A DNA stretch of 64,000 bases, from the NCBI RefSeq assembly GCF_006381105.1, contig NZ_VDET01000018.1, positions 1-64,000 on the forward strand, in the 5' to 3' direction. Made by a program: the position numbers and the translations under genes. Within the stretch, counting starts at the first letter, position 1, and every line of letters begins with the position of its first letter. Below are positions 41,885-51,644 of this stretch, piece by piece. The DNA is from Flavicella sediminum (lineage in GTDB: Bacteria > Bacteroidota > Bacteroidia > Flavobacteriales > Flavobacteriaceae). Below the pieces are notes generated by a model. It did not search any database. It was not told the origin of the DNA and was given only the letters and a program-made list of their open reading frames with translations.

Positions 41885-44305
41885 TTGAAAGTAGTTAAAT
41901 TCGGAGGTAAATCTTTGGCAAACGGAAAAGGTTTGCAACATGTTTTAGAAATTATCATTTCTAAAATAAAAAAGAAAGAGCAAAATATTTATGTTTTGTC
42001 GGCTAGAGGAAGCGCGACCAATGATTTGGAACGAATTCTGGAAAAAGCAAAAAGGAATACTTCTTATAAAAAAGCTTTTCAAGAATTTAAAGATTACCAA
42101 CTAGAGCCCAATGCAACTATTGATTTTTCAGAAGAGTTTGATCTTTTGGGAAAAATATTTGAAGGGGTAAATTTGTTAGGTGATTACAGTCCCAAAATTA
42201 AAGATTTAGTTTTGGCTCATGGCGAGTTGTTGGCTGGGAAATTAGTGGTAAGTCAGCTAACGTCTAAAGGAATTCAAGCACGTTTTGTAGACTCAAGAAA
42301 TTTATTAAAAACAGATACAACCTTTGGCGAGGCCGAATTGTTAGAAGAATTGACAAAGTACAATGTGGTTGAGTATTTTAAAAATACCGACCCAAATGAA
42401 GTTCAAATCGTAACCGGTTTTATTGCTTCAAGTATTGAAAATGAAACCACTACTTTGGGTAGAAATGGAAGTAATTATTCTGCGGCTTTATTGGCAAATT
42501 ATTTAGATGCGGAGACCTTAGAAAACTATACACATGTAGATGGAATTTATACGGCTAATCCCGATTTAGTTTCAAATGCTCGTAAAATTGAAAATTTATC
42601 TTTTAAAGAAGCCAATGAACTGGCCAATTTTGGAGCGTATATTTTAAATGCAAAAGCCATGATTCCTCTTATAGAAAAAGGAATTCCGTTGCGTATATTA
42701 AATACATTTGACACCACTAATGAAGGAACTTTAATTACAAAAGATCACAAATCTAAAGACGGAATCAAAGCTATTTCTGTATTGGAAAACATGGCCTTGA
42801 TCAATTTAGAAGGAAAAGGTCTTTTAGGAAAAGTGGGGGTAGATGCACGTGTGTTTACGGCCTTGCAAAAAGAAAATATTAGTGTTAGTATTATCTCTCA
42901 AGGCTCTTCAGAAAGAGGAATAAGCTTTGTGGTAAATGCCAACCAGTCTAGAAAAGCGAGAGAAGCTTTGGCTAACGAATTTAATTTAGATTTTATCAGT
43001 AAGGATGTCACTAAAATTGAAGTCCGACAAAATGTATCTGTCGTTTCTACCTTAGGAAAAACCTTGGCTTCCTTCAATAGTTCTTATAGTGCTTTGATTA
43101 GAAATAGTATTGAACCTATTTTAATGAACAATACCGTTGCCGGAAGAAATGTTTGTTTGGTGATTGATAATAAAGATTTACACAAAGCTGTAAATGTTAT
43201 ACACGGTGAAATTTTTGGAGTTTCTAAAAAAATAAACATCGCTGTATTTGGTGTTGGTTTGGTAGGAGGTACACTTGTGGATCAAATACTAGAAAGCAAG
43301 TCGAAAATTTTAGCACGTAAAGGTGTTGAGTTAAATATTTTTGCTGTTGCAAATTCAAAGAAAGTTGTTTTAAATGCACAGGGTATTCAAAATAACTGGA
43401 AAAAAACTTTAGCAGAAGAAGGACAAGAAATTGGAGTGGCTGAAGTTGTCGCTTTTGCAGATACGCATCACTTAGAAAATTTAATTGCAGTTGATAATAC
43501 GGCAAGTGCTCAATTTGTAGACCATTATATTTCTTTGGTAGAAAGTGGTTTTAATTTGGTTTCATCAAATAAAATAGGAAATACAATTTCTTTCGAGTTT
43601 TATGAAGAATTAAGACGTGTTTTAAAGAAGAATAAGAAAAGTTATTTATACGAAACCAATGTTGGAGCCGGATTGCCCTTAATTGATACCATTCGAGTAT
43701 TGCACTATTCAGGTGAAAATATTACTCGAATCAAAGGGGTGTTTTCTGGAACTTTAAGTTATTTGTTCAACAATTATTCTGCAAACGACGAACAGTTTAG
43801 TCAGGTGTTAAAAGGAGCTGTTGATCAGGGATTTACAGAGCCAGATCCAAGAGAGGATTTAAATGGAAATGATGTCGGTAGAAAATTGTTAATTTTAGCA
43901 AGAGAATTGGAGTTGAAAAACGAATTTTCTGATGTGCAAATTCACAACCTAATTCCTGAAACATTAAGAGACGGAGACACCGCTACTTTTTTAAATAATT
44001 TAGAGCAATTTGATCCTATTTATAAAGAAATAAAAGAGCAACAAGAACCTGGAAATGTATTGCGATATATTGGCGATTTACACGGAGATTTGTCACAAGA
44101 CAAAGGAATCTTAGAAGTCAAATTAATTTCAGTTTCTCCGGAGTCTGCTTTAGGGCAAGTAAAAGGTGCTGATTCGATATTTGAGATTTATACAGAATCG
44201 TATGGAGAGCGCCCAATAGTGATACAAGGAGCAGGTGCAGGTGCGCATGTAACGGCAAGAGGGGTTTTCGGAGATATATTAAGACTTTCTGAAAGCGGAC
44301 TTTAA
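41885..44305 (+). CDS. thrA: Bifunctional aspartate kinase/homoserine dehydrogenase
   Basis: Aspartokinase domain at 1-280 (VVKFGGKS where KFGGTS is more usual), ACT domains from about 305 to 440 (LEGKGLLGKVGVDARVFTALQ, VSIISQGSSERGI), and homoserine dehydrogenase from about 448 (IAVFGVGLVGGTLVDQIL; later VSSNKIG, ETNVGAGLPLI and PDPREDLNGNDVGRKL). 806 aa. Supplies homoserine to metX next door. Start codon TTG at 41885. The location in a SAM-riboswitch operon suggests this copy serves methionine rather than threonine synthesis. Confidence 0.95.
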   Translation: MKVVKFGGKSLANGKGLQHVLEIIISKIKKKEQNIYVLSARGSATNDLERILEKAKRNTSYKKAFQEFKDYQLEPNATIDFSEEFDLLGKIFEGVNLLGDYSPKIKDLVLAHGELLAGKLVVSQLTSKGIQARFVDSRNLLKTDTTFGEAELLEELTKYNVVEYFKNTDPNEVQIVTGFIASSIENETTTLGRNGSNYSAALLANYLDAETLENYTHVDGIYTANPDLVSNARKIENLSFKEANELANFGAYILNAKAMIPLIEKGIPLRILNTFDTTNEGTLITKDHKSKDGIKAISVLENMALINLEGKGLLGKVGVDARVFTALQKENISVSIISQGSSERGISFVVNANQSRKAREALANEFNLDFISKDVTKIEVRQNVSVVSTLGKTLASFNSSYSALIRNSIEPILMNNTVAGRNVCLVIDNKDLHKAVNVIHGEIFGVSKKINIAVFGVGLVGGTLVDQILESKSKILARKGVELNIFAVANSKKVVLNAQGIQNNWKKTLAEEGQEIGVAEVVAFADTHHLENLIAVDNTASAQFVDHYISLVESGFNLVSSNKIGNTISFEFYEELRRVLKKNKKSYLYETNVGAGLPLIDTIRVLHYSGENITRIKGVFSGTLSYLFNNYSANDEQFSQVLKGAVDQGFTEPDPREDLNGNDVGRKLLILARELELKNEFSDVQIHNLIPETLRDGDTATFLNNLEQFDPIYKEIKEQQEPGNVLRYIGDLHGDLSQDKGILEVKLISVSPESALGQVKGADSIFEIYTESYGERPIVIQGAGAGAHVTARGVFGDILRLSESGL

Positions 44306-44378
44306 AAAAAATAAATTATAAATGTTGCGTTGTAGTTACTATAATTAATATACAATTCAACCTTTGAACGATTACACA

Positions 44379-45551
44379 ATGGAAAATAGACATTTTGAAA
44401 CGGAAGCAGTCAGAACACAATCTGAAAGAACGCAACACAAAGAACATTCAACACCCTTATATTTAACTTCAGGGTTTGTATTTGATGATGCTGAAGAAAT
44501 GCGTGCCTCTTTTGCCGAAGAAAAACAACGTGATTTATACAGTAGATATAGCAATCCGAATACTTCGGAATTTATAGAGAAAATTTGTAAAATGGAAGGA
44601 GCAGAAGATGGTTTTGCTTTTGCTTCTGGTATGGCAGCTATCTATTCTACGTTTGCGGCTTTGTTAAGTTCAGGAGATCATATTGTATCTGCTAGATCTG
44701 TTTTTGGCGCTACACATGGTTTATTTACCAAGTATTTTCCAAAATGGGGAATTGAAACTTCTTATTTTGCTGTAGATGCTTTGGATACCGTTGAAAGTTT
44801 AATTCAACCAAATACAAAATTTATTTATGCAGAAACTCCTACAAATCCTGGAGTCGATGTATTGGATTTGGAAAAACTAAGTGCCATTGCAAAAAGGCAC
44901 AATGTTTTGTTGATCATCGACAATTGTTTTGCGACTCCTTACTTACAACAGCCTATTAAATTTGGTGCCGATTTGGTCATCCATTCTGCAACAAAATTAA
45001 TTGACGGACAAGGAAGAGTTTTAGGAGGTATTACCGTAGGATCAAAAGAACTGATTCGTGAAGTGTATCTGTTTTCTAGATTAACAGGACCTTCGTTGTC
45101 GCCCTTTAACGCTTGGGTACTTTCTAAAAGTTTAGAAACTTTGGCGATTCGTTGTGAAAAACAATCGGACAATGCGTTAAAATTAGCAGAATTTTTAGAA
45201 GAACATCCAAAAGTAAAATGGGTGAAGTATCCGTTTTTAAAATCGCATCCTCAATACGAAGTAGCCATCAAACAAATGAAACTTGGCGGAACCATTGTGG
45301 CCTTTGAAGTAGCAGGTGGTGTAGAAGGAGGTAAAACATTTTTTGATCATATCAAAATGTGTTCTTTGTCGGCTAATTTAGGAGACACAAGAACCATTGT
45401 AACACATCCAGCATCTACTACGCATGCCAAGTTAGAAAAAGCAGATAAAGAAGCTGTAGGTATTTTAGATGGTACGGTAAGGTGCTCTTTAGGATTGGAA
45501 CATATAGATGATATTATTTTTGATATCAATCAGGCATTAGAAACAATTTAA
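44379..45551 (+). CDS. metZ: O-succinyl/O-acetylhomoserine sulfhydrylase-type PLP enzyme
   Basis: 390 aa Cys/Met metabolism PLP enzyme: LYSRYSNPNTSEFIEKIC, FASGMAAIYSTFAALL, FIYAETPTNPGVDVLD, IIDNCFATPYLQQ and PLP-Lys in VIHSATKLIDGQGR. Similarity to the MetZ group suggests direct sulfhydrylation; cystathionine gamma-synthase activity is an alternative. The ATG at 44379 is preferred over a TTG at 44364. Third gene of the S-box operon, closed by a terminator. Confidence 0.88.
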   Translation: MENRHFETEAVRTQSERTQHKEHSTPLYLTSGFVFDDAEEMRASFAEEKQRDLYSRYSNPNTSEFIEKICKMEGAEDGFAFASGMAAIYSTFAALLSSGDHIVSARSVFGATHGLFTKYFPKWGIETSYFAVDALDTVESLIQPNTKFIYAETPTNPGVDVLDLEKLSAIAKRHNVLLIIDNCFATPYLQQPIKFGADLVIHSATKLIDGQGRVLGGITVGSKELIREVYLFSRLTGPSLSPFNAWVLSKSLETLAIRCEKQSDNALKLAEFLEEHPKVKWVKYPFLKSHPQYEVAIKQMKLGGTIVAFEVAGGVEGGKTFFDHIKMCSLSANLGDTRTIVTHPASTTHAKLEKADKEAVGILDGTVRCSLGLEHIDDIIFDINQALETI

Positions 45552-45555
45552 ATTT

Positions 45556-45589
45556 AAAAAAGACCGAACATTTTGTTGGGTCTTTTTTT
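45556..45589 (+). terminator. Terminator after metZ
   Basis: AAAAAGACC (45556-45564) pairs with GGTCTTTTT (45579-45587), extended inside by AACA/TGTT; T run follows. Confidence 0.9.
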
Positions 45590-45640
45590 ATACCCACAGT
45601 TAAATGATTATTTTTAGGCTTTAATAAAGATAACTAAAGG

Positions 45641-47071
45641 ATGATAGAAACGGTTGAGGAGAACAAGGAATTAACTATTTGGGAGGCACTCATTGCCGTA
45701 TTCGTTTTGATTGGTTTATTGGCTTTGAATATTTTTTGGTTTGAAGGCGTACTTTTAGGAGATTATTCCAATCAATTTATTTTATTATTTGCAGCGTCTG
45801 TTGCACTTGTCATAGGTTTAAAAAATCAAGTCTCAATAACAAAAGTTTTAAACGAAATAGGGAACAATATTAAAAGTGTTGGGGTACCTATTGTTATTTT
45901 AATGTTGGTTGGCGCTTTGGCAGGAACTTGGCTTATAGGTGGGGTCATTCCGGCTATGGTTTATTATGGATTGCAAATTTTAAATCCGAGTATTTTTCTT
46001 CCGGCTTCCGTAATTATTGCAGCAATTATATCCATTGCTACTGGAAGTTCATGGACAACCTCTGCTACGGTAGGAATTGCATTGATTGGTATTGGTAAAG
46101 CTTTGGGAATTGATGCAGGAATGATTGCAGGTGCTGTAATTTCTGGTGCTTATTTTGGTGATAAAATGTCGCCTTTGAGTGATACAACAAATTTAGCTCC
46201 AGCCATGGCAGGAACGGATTTGTTTACGCATATTAGATACATGACACTTACCACGGTGCCCACTTTAATTGTCACCTTAATTGCTTTCGGAATTATAAGT
46301 CTGAATATTGATACGAGTGGTGTTGCAGATATCAGTGATTTTTTGGCTTCTATAAAGGCTACTTTTACAATTACACCTTGGTTATTTGTCGTACCCATTG
46401 TTGTTGTAACCATGGTTTTACTAAAATTCAAACCTTTATTGGCCTTACTAACAGGCGTGGTTTTAGCAGCCATTTTTTCGGTAGTTTTTCAAAGTGAAGT
46501 TTTAGCGATTATTTCTGACAACACTTCAGCAAGTATTTTACAAGCTGTTTTTTTTGACGTAACTATTGAAACAGATAATGAAGCTTTGAATGAATTATTT
46601 AGTTCTGGTGGAATGCTAGGTATGCTATGGACCATTTTATTAATTCTATCCGCTATGGTCTTTGGTGGCGTCATGGATGCCATTGGTGCCCTATCTAAAA
46701 TAACAAATGCTTTGCTAAAATTGGCGACTTCCGTTTTCGGTTTGTTTGTAAGTACTGTATTTAGCTGTATTGGTTTAAATATTGTTGCTTCAGATCAGTA
46801 TTTAGCAATTGTTATCCCAGGGAAAATGTTTAAAAAAGCATATGAAGATAAAGGGTTGGCTCCTGAAAATTTAAGTAGAACTTTGGAAGATTCAGGAACT
46901 GTAACTTCTGTATTAATTCCTTGGAATACCTGTGGAGCCTATCAATCTGGCGTACTAGGTGTGTCTGTTGCCGATTACTTTGTGTATGCCTTTTTTAATT
47001 ATTTAAGTCCTATTACAACTTTGCTATTTGCAGCGTTCAGAATCAAAATAAAACAATTAGCCAAAGACTAA
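45641..47071 (+). CDS. nhaC: Na+/H+ antiporter NhaC family
   Basis: 476 aa with about 11-12 hydrophobic segments. GALAGTWLIGGVIPAMVYYG, ATGSSWTTSATVGIALIG, YFGDKMSPLSDTTNLAPAMAG and LIPWNTCGAYQSGVLGV are the NhaC signatures. Exchanges sodium for protons at the inner membrane, fitting a marine organism. The barrel gene follows after 26 bp. Confidence 0.94.
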   Translation: MIETVEENKELTIWEALIAVFVLIGLLALNIFWFEGVLLGDYSNQFILLFAASVALVIGLKNQVSITKVLNEIGNNIKSVGVPIVILMLVGALAGTWLIGGVIPAMVYYGLQILNPSIFLPASVIIAAIISIATGSSWTTSATVGIALIGIGKALGIDAGMIAGAVISGAYFGDKMSPLSDTTNLAPAMAGTDLFTHIRYMTLTTVPTLIVTLIAFGIISLNIDTSGVADISDFLASIKATFTITPWLFVVPIVVVTMVLLKFKPLLALLTGVVLAAIFSVVFQSEVLAIISDNTSASILQAVFFDVTIETDNEALNELFSSGGMLGMLWTILLILSAMVFGGVMDAIGALSKITNALLKLATSVFGLFVSTVFSCIGLNIVASDQYLAIVIPGKMFKKAYEDKGLAPENLSRTLEDSGTVTSVLIPWNTCGAYQSGVLGVSVADYFVYAFFNYLSPITTLLFAAFRIKIKQLAKD

Positions 47072-47097
47072 TTTTTCTTTTAAATAGATCTAAAAAA

Positions 47098-48645
47098 ATG
47101 AAAATTGCTTTAAGATTAAGTTTCCTTATTTATTTGTTAAGTATAACAAATAGCATTGCACAACAAGAATTTTCCATAGAGAAAAAAACATCAAGAATTC
47201 GATTAAGCGGCGAAACCATGCATATGGATGGTGAAGACAATATCGGTATGATTGGAATAGGTTATGATCTTTTTGGGTTGGTGAAAAAACATCCAAATGT
47301 TTATTTAGGGGTGAACTCATTTTCTGCTATGACAGGTGAGCGAGCAGGGATATTTTCTTTTGGAGTTTCGGCTGGACTTAAAAAGAGGTTTTTCAGAACT
47401 TCTTTATTTTACGATGTAGGAGTTTATGTTGGTGGCGGTGGTGGCGGTGGCGCACCTGATGGAGGAGGTTTGATTGTAAGACCGCATTTTGAATTCGAAC
47501 AAAGAGTGTCAAAAGGACTTTCTTTAAGAGCTGGTATTGCCAAAATAGATTTTCCAACAGGAACCATTTCAAGTACACATTTTAGTTTTGGATTGACTTT
47601 AGATGAAAGTTTTTATTTGGCTTCCGAAAAAGTAAATACCAACTTTGAACGTTTTTCTAAGTTTAAAAATAGTACCAACCGACTTTCATTTGTGAATACA
47701 ATGTACACAAGTTATCAAGGAGAAGTGGTAGAAAAAGGTAATGTGACCTTTGTACCAGGATCAAAAATTGAATTGATCGGTATTCAATTTGATAAATACA
47801 TTACCCCAAATTTTTATGGTAGTTTAGAGTTTAATGGTGCATATGGTGGCGGTGTTGATGGATTTATGTCTTATTTTATTGGTGGAGGTATGACACTTCC
47901 TATTTGGAAAGATAAATTGTTTTATGACTTTAGAGCGCTCGTTGGACCAAGTGGTGGAGGTGCTGTGGCTACAGGAGGAGGTGCTTCATTTCAAATAGAA
48001 ACAGGACTAGGAATTCAAATTTTTAAAGATTATCAGTTGAAAGTATTAGCAGGAAAAACCTTTGCACCTGGTGGGACTTTTGAAGCTTTTCATTACGATT
48101 TTGTGTTTGGAAAAACTATAGAGCTTTTTGGTGGGATTTCAGATAAATCGCCACAAAAATTCAATATAAAAACAGAGGACTATCAGTTACAAGATTTTTC
48201 ATTCTCGGTTTTTAACAGAACTTATTTTCCACCAGCTCTAAAGGATAAAAATGGTATTTCGTATGACCATTCTTTTAACTTAATTGGATTTGAAGTCGCC
48301 AAAAGATTGAATAAATATGTAAGTTTGGTTGGGGCCACAATTTGGGCCTATCAAGGTAGTTATGGTGCATATGGTGAAGGTTGGGTTGGTGTTATTGGGC
48401 ACCAAGCTTTAAAAAATAATTGGGAACTCAATGCAAAAGTAATGGCCGGTGCTGGAGGAGGTGGCGGAATTGAACTAGGTAGTGGTTTGTTGTTTCAATA
48501 CACCGCTGGTATTGAGAAAAAAATATCAGAAGGAATTTCTTTATTTTCAAATATTGGACGGTTTAAACCTTTAAAAGGAAATTTTGATCCTCTAATTTTA
48601 GATATCGGCGTTAAATTTCAATTGGGACAGCTGGTACTTAAATAA
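47098..48645 (+). CDS. Glycine-rich outer-membrane beta-barrel candidate
   Basis: 515 aa, signal peptide ending ITNSIAQ, then alternating aromatic/glycine strands throughout, ending in a C-terminal aromatic-rich strand region (DIGVKFQLGQLVLK). Unusual glycine runs recur: VGGGGGGGAPDGGG (about residues 112-125), GPSGGGAVATGGG and MAGAGGGGGIELG. No recognised family; the pattern suggests an outer-membrane protein built from three similar modules, each with a glycine cluster. Cotranscription with nhaC is possible. Confidence 0.65.
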   Translation: MKIALRLSFLIYLLSITNSIAQQEFSIEKKTSRIRLSGETMHMDGEDNIGMIGIGYDLFGLVKKHPNVYLGVNSFSAMTGERAGIFSFGVSAGLKKRFFRTSLFYDVGVYVGGGGGGGAPDGGGLIVRPHFEFEQRVSKGLSLRAGIAKIDFPTGTISSTHFSFGLTLDESFYLASEKVNTNFERFSKFKNSTNRLSFVNTMYTSYQGEVVEKGNVTFVPGSKIELIGIQFDKYITPNFYGSLEFNGAYGGGVDGFMSYFIGGGMTLPIWKDKLFYDFRALVGPSGGGAVATGGGASFQIETGLGIQIFKDYQLKVLAGKTFAPGGTFEAFHYDFVFGKTIELFGGISDKSPQKFNIKTEDYQLQDFSFSVFNRTYFPPALKDKNGISYDHSFNLIGFEVAKRLNKYVSLVGATIWAYQGSYGAYGEGWVGVIGHQALKNNWELNAKVMAGAGGGGGIELGSGLLFQYTAGIEKKISEGISLFSNIGRFKPLKGNFDPLILDIGVKFQLGQLVLK

Positions 48646-48745
48646 AACGACTGCTTCACTTTTTCTGAACTCGGACCTTTTGTTAAAGGCTAGTTAAAAT
48701 AAGTTAATGCGTAGTTAAACTAAAAAAAGCAACGCTTTCATTTTA

Positions 48746-48753
48746 TATATTTG
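48746..48753 (+). promoter_or_regulatory. -7 box of the DegP-type protease gene
   Basis: TATATTTG, 30 bp before the ATG. No clear -33 TTG, so an alternative sigma factor or an activator is possible. Confidence 0.4.
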
Positions 48754-48783
48754 GACTGTAATTAATAATTCAAGTATAAGAAA

Positions 48784-50163
48784 ATGAAAAAAACAGCAAA
48801 TTTAGTTTTTGTAGCCTTTTTAGGTGGAGCCATTTCATTAGGAGGTTATAAATTGTTTGTAGAGAAAAATAGTACTACAAATGAAACCGTAAGTCATCAA
48901 GTGGAAGATACATTAGTTCCAATTCAAACTAATTTTAGTTATGTAAATTCTATTGCTGCGGAAAAAACAGATTTTGTAACTGCAGCTGATAAAAGTTTGA
49001 ATGCCGTAGTTCATGTAAAAAACACGTCAGTTCAAAATGTAAGAGATCCTTTTGCTGAACTTTTTTATGGTCGTTCTCAAGGACGAAAATACGAACAAGT
49101 TGGAACAGGAAGTGGTGTTTTAATTTCTTCTGATGGTTATGTAATTACAAACAATCATGTAATTGATAACGCTACCGATATCGAAATTACCTTAAATAAT
49201 AAAAAAGTATACAAAGCGACTTTAATTGGGGCAGATCCATCTAATGATATTGCCCTAGTAAAAATTGAAGGCGCTGAATTTGATTATATTCCTTTTGCTA
49301 ATTCAGACAATGTAAAAGTTGGAGAATGGGTATTGGCAGTTGGAAATCCTTATAATTTAACTTCCACAGTAACTGCGGGTATTATTAGTGCTAAAGGAAG
49401 AGACTTGGAAGGAAATTCTAATATAGAATCATTTATACAAACAGATGCCGCCGTAAATCCGGGAAATAGTGGAGGTGCCTTGGTAAATACTAGAGGTGAA
49501 TTGGTAGGAATCAATACGGCGATTAGCTCTAAAACAGGAGCCTTTGTAGGTTACTCTTTCGCAGTACCTTCTAATATTGCTAAAAAAGTAGTTGAAGATT
49601 TAATGGAGTATGGAAATGTCCAAAAAGCATTGATCGGAATTCAATACGACCCGAGTAAAGATGATTTAGAAGGAGTACGTATTACAGCGGTTACAGAAAA
49701 TGGAGGCGCTAAAAAAGCAGGATTGCAAGAAGAAGATGTAATCGTGAAAATAAATGATGTAAAAATTACTAAGTTTTCTGATTTAAAAGGCCAATTGAAT
49801 GCAAAACGTCCTGGAGATAAAATCAATGTAACCGTTTTAAGAGGTGATAAAAAGTTAACAAAAGTTGTAGAGTTGACAGAAAACAGAACCGCAAAAATTA
49901 ATGCTTTCGGTTTTTCTTTAGAGAAATTATCACCAAAAGAAGCAAAGAAATTGAACAATCATGGAGTTAAAATTTCTAAAATTCAAAATGAAGAATTGTT
50001 ATCACTAGGTGTTGAAGAGGGAGCTGTATTGGTAGAAATAAACGGCAAAGAAATTAAGACTATTGAAGAAGCAGAACAAATGCTGAACAATAGAAATAGA
50101 GGATATTTAAAATTAGGAATTTTAAACCTTGAAGGAGAAAAAGAAAATTACATATTTAGATAG
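48784..50163 (+). CDS. degP: Do/DegP-type periplasmic serine protease
   Basis: 459 aa: N-terminal signal/anchor (ANLVFVAFLGGAISLGGYKL), trypsin-like domain with His125 in NNHVID, Asp155 in SNDIALVK and Ser229 in NPGNSGGALV, then two PDZ domains (about 265-360 and 370-459). Degrades or refolds misfolded envelope proteins. Monocistronic, with its own -7 box and a strong terminator. Confidence 0.95.
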   Translation: MKKTANLVFVAFLGGAISLGGYKLFVEKNSTTNETVSHQVEDTLVPIQTNFSYVNSIAAEKTDFVTAADKSLNAVVHVKNTSVQNVRDPFAELFYGRSQGRKYEQVGTGSGVLISSDGYVITNNHVIDNATDIEITLNNKKVYKATLIGADPSNDIALVKIEGAEFDYIPFANSDNVKVGEWVLAVGNPYNLTSTVTAGIISAKGRDLEGNSNIESFIQTDAAVNPGNSGGALVNTRGELVGINTAISSKTGAFVGYSFAVPSNIAKKVVEDLMEYGNVQKALIGIQYDPSKDDLEGVRITAVTENGGAKKAGLQEEDVIVKINDVKITKFSDLKGQLNAKRPGDKINVTVLRGDKKLTKVVELTENRTAKINAFGFSLEKLSPKEAKKLNNHGVKISKIQNEELLSLGVEEGAVLVEINGKEIKTIEEAEQMLNNRNRGYLKLGILNLEGEKENYIFR

Positions 50164-50187
50164 TTTGGTTAGTTTAGTTAATAGTGA

Positions 50188-50220
50188 AAATAGCTCGGGT
50201 GGTTCCGAGCTATTTTTTTT
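50188..50220 (+). terminator. Terminator after degP
   Basis: AAATAGCTCGG (50188-50198) and CCGAGCTATTT (50205-50215), then a T run. Confidence 0.93.
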
Positions 50221-50315
50221 GCATTATTTTCTTAAAAGTATAAACTTTCTCTACAAGGGATGCTTAGCTAGCAACTATTGGTACAAACTAGCTGTTTTTT
50301 ACAAGTAAGTAAAAA

Positions 50316-51110
50316 TTAGACCAAAGAATCGCTAGAAATAGTGTCCTTAAGCCCTACAAAGTCATAGATGTTTCTATCCAATAAATGTGATGGATATACA
50401 TTTTGCAAAGCATTCATCATGATAGAAGTTCTGTCAGGAAATTCTACTTCCCAATCGGCTATCATTTGTTTTACTTTTTTTCTTTGTAAATTTTCTTGAG
50501 AACCACATAGATTGCAAGGGATAATTGGAAATTGCATGTGGTCAGAATACACCTCAATATCACTTTCCTTACACAAAGCTAAAGGTCGCAATACAACCAA
50601 CTCTTCCGCATCATTAATGAATTTTGGAGGCATGGCTTCTAATTTTCCTGCAAAAAAGAAATTCAAGAAAAAGGTTTCAATTATGTCGTTTCTATGATGT
50701 CCCAATGCTAGTTTATTACAGCCTAAAACTTTAGCAGCTTCGTATAAAGTTCCTCTTCTTAATCTAGAACAAAGGCTACAGGTTGTTTTGCCTTCAGGAG
50801 TTTTGTCCATCACCACTTTATAGGTGTTTTTTTCGATGATTTTATACGGAACTTTTAAGTTTCCTAAATAAGTAGGTAAGATTTCTTCAGGGAATCCAGG
50901 TTGTTTTTGATCTAAATTCACCGCAATAATTTCAAAAGAAATTGGAGCAACTTTTTGGAAATGCAACATCATTTCTAAAAGGGTGTAACTATCCTTTCCT
51001 CCAGATAGGCAAACCATGATTTTATCGCCATCTTCTATCATTGTAAATTGCTGAATAGCTTCACCTACCGCACGATGCAATTTTTTTGTAACCTGTTTAA
51101 TATTCTCCAT
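50316..51110 (-). CDS. ttcA: tRNA 2-thiocytidine(32) synthetase TtcA-like protein
   Basis: 264 aa PP-loop ATPase: [14 protein letters not shown] (PP-loop SGGKDS), two CxxC motifs (CSLCSRLRR and CNLCGSQ) that hold the iron-sulfur cluster, and [14 protein letters not shown]. Adds sulfur to C32 of certain tRNAs. A - strand TATTTTTG (51123-51116) lies only 5 bp before the ATG; if used, the mRNA would be nearly leaderless. Confidence 0.92.
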   Translation of the reverse strand: MENIKQVTKKLHRAVGEAIQQFTMIEDGDKIMVCLSGGKDSYTLLEMMLHFQKVAPISFEIIAVNLDQKQPGFPEEILPTYLGNLKVPYKIIEKNTYKVVMDKTPEGKTTCSLCSRLRRGTLYEAAKVLGCNKLALGHHRNDIIETFFLNFFFAGKLEAMPPKFINDAEELVVLRPLALCKESDIEVYSDHMQFPIIPCNLCGSQENLQRKKVKQMIADWEVEFPDRTSIMMNALQNVYPSHLLDRNIYDFVGLKDTISSDSLV

Positions 51111-51225
51111 GGAGGCAAAAATAATACTTAGTTACTTAGAATAAAAACTTAAATGACGTAATGAATATGTGTTAGCCAATAAAAAGGTTTAGGTTTCATA
51201 AAACGTAGCGAAGAAATAGAGTTCC

Positions 51226-51447
51226 TTAACTTTTAATTTCCTTTTTCTGAATTAATTTTAATAAAAGTATGGCAATAGCAATAGGGGCTACTATGTAGCG
51301 AGAAATATTTTTAATATCCAACAGACTGATTCCTTTTGAGTTGGGGTGAATAAGATATTTGTCTATAACACACAGTAAAATAACGGCTAGTATTAGGAGT
51401 AAGACAAGGGTTAAGAATTTTTTTAACTTCAGAAGGAACTTAAGCAT
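51226..51447 (-). CDS. Small membrane protein, 73 aa
   Basis: From the ATG at 51447: a basic start (MLKFLLKLKKFL), a hydrophobic helix TLVLLLILAVILLCVIDKYLI, a loop with HPNSKGISLLDIKNISRY and a second helix IVAPIAIAILLLKLI with a basic tail. No family recognised. Real gene is plausible but unproven. No partner in context. Confidence 0.45.
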   Translation of the reverse strand: MLKFLLKLKKFLTLVLLLILAVILLCVIDKYLIHPNSKGISLLDIKNISRYIVAPIAIAILLLKLIQKKEIKS

Positions 51448-51556
51448 TGTAATTGTTTTTATGAATTCGGAAAAATAAGGCAATTTGAGGAAAATCAAAT
51501 GTTTTAATCATAGAAAAAAAGTCAGTTTTTGTTTCATTGCAATATTTTTATTTAAA

Positions 51557-51619
51557 CATCCAACATCCAACATCCAACATCCAACATCCAACATCCAACA
51601 TCCAACATCCAACACCCAA
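51557..51619 (+). repeat. Heptanucleotide tandem repeat (CATCCAA)8
   Basis: Eight perfect CATCCAA units (51557-51612) plus one variant (CACCCAA). Lies in the 197-bp gap after sbcC, 25 bp from its stop codon. Same unit length as the CCAACTA array before hemF. Confidence 0.92.
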
Positions 51620-51644
51620 CAGAAACACTTTTTGCTAAACTGAA

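Noticed and set aside
51541-51625. Heptamer array as a CRISPR array
   Set aside because: Units are contiguous 7-mers without spacers and no cas genes are present.
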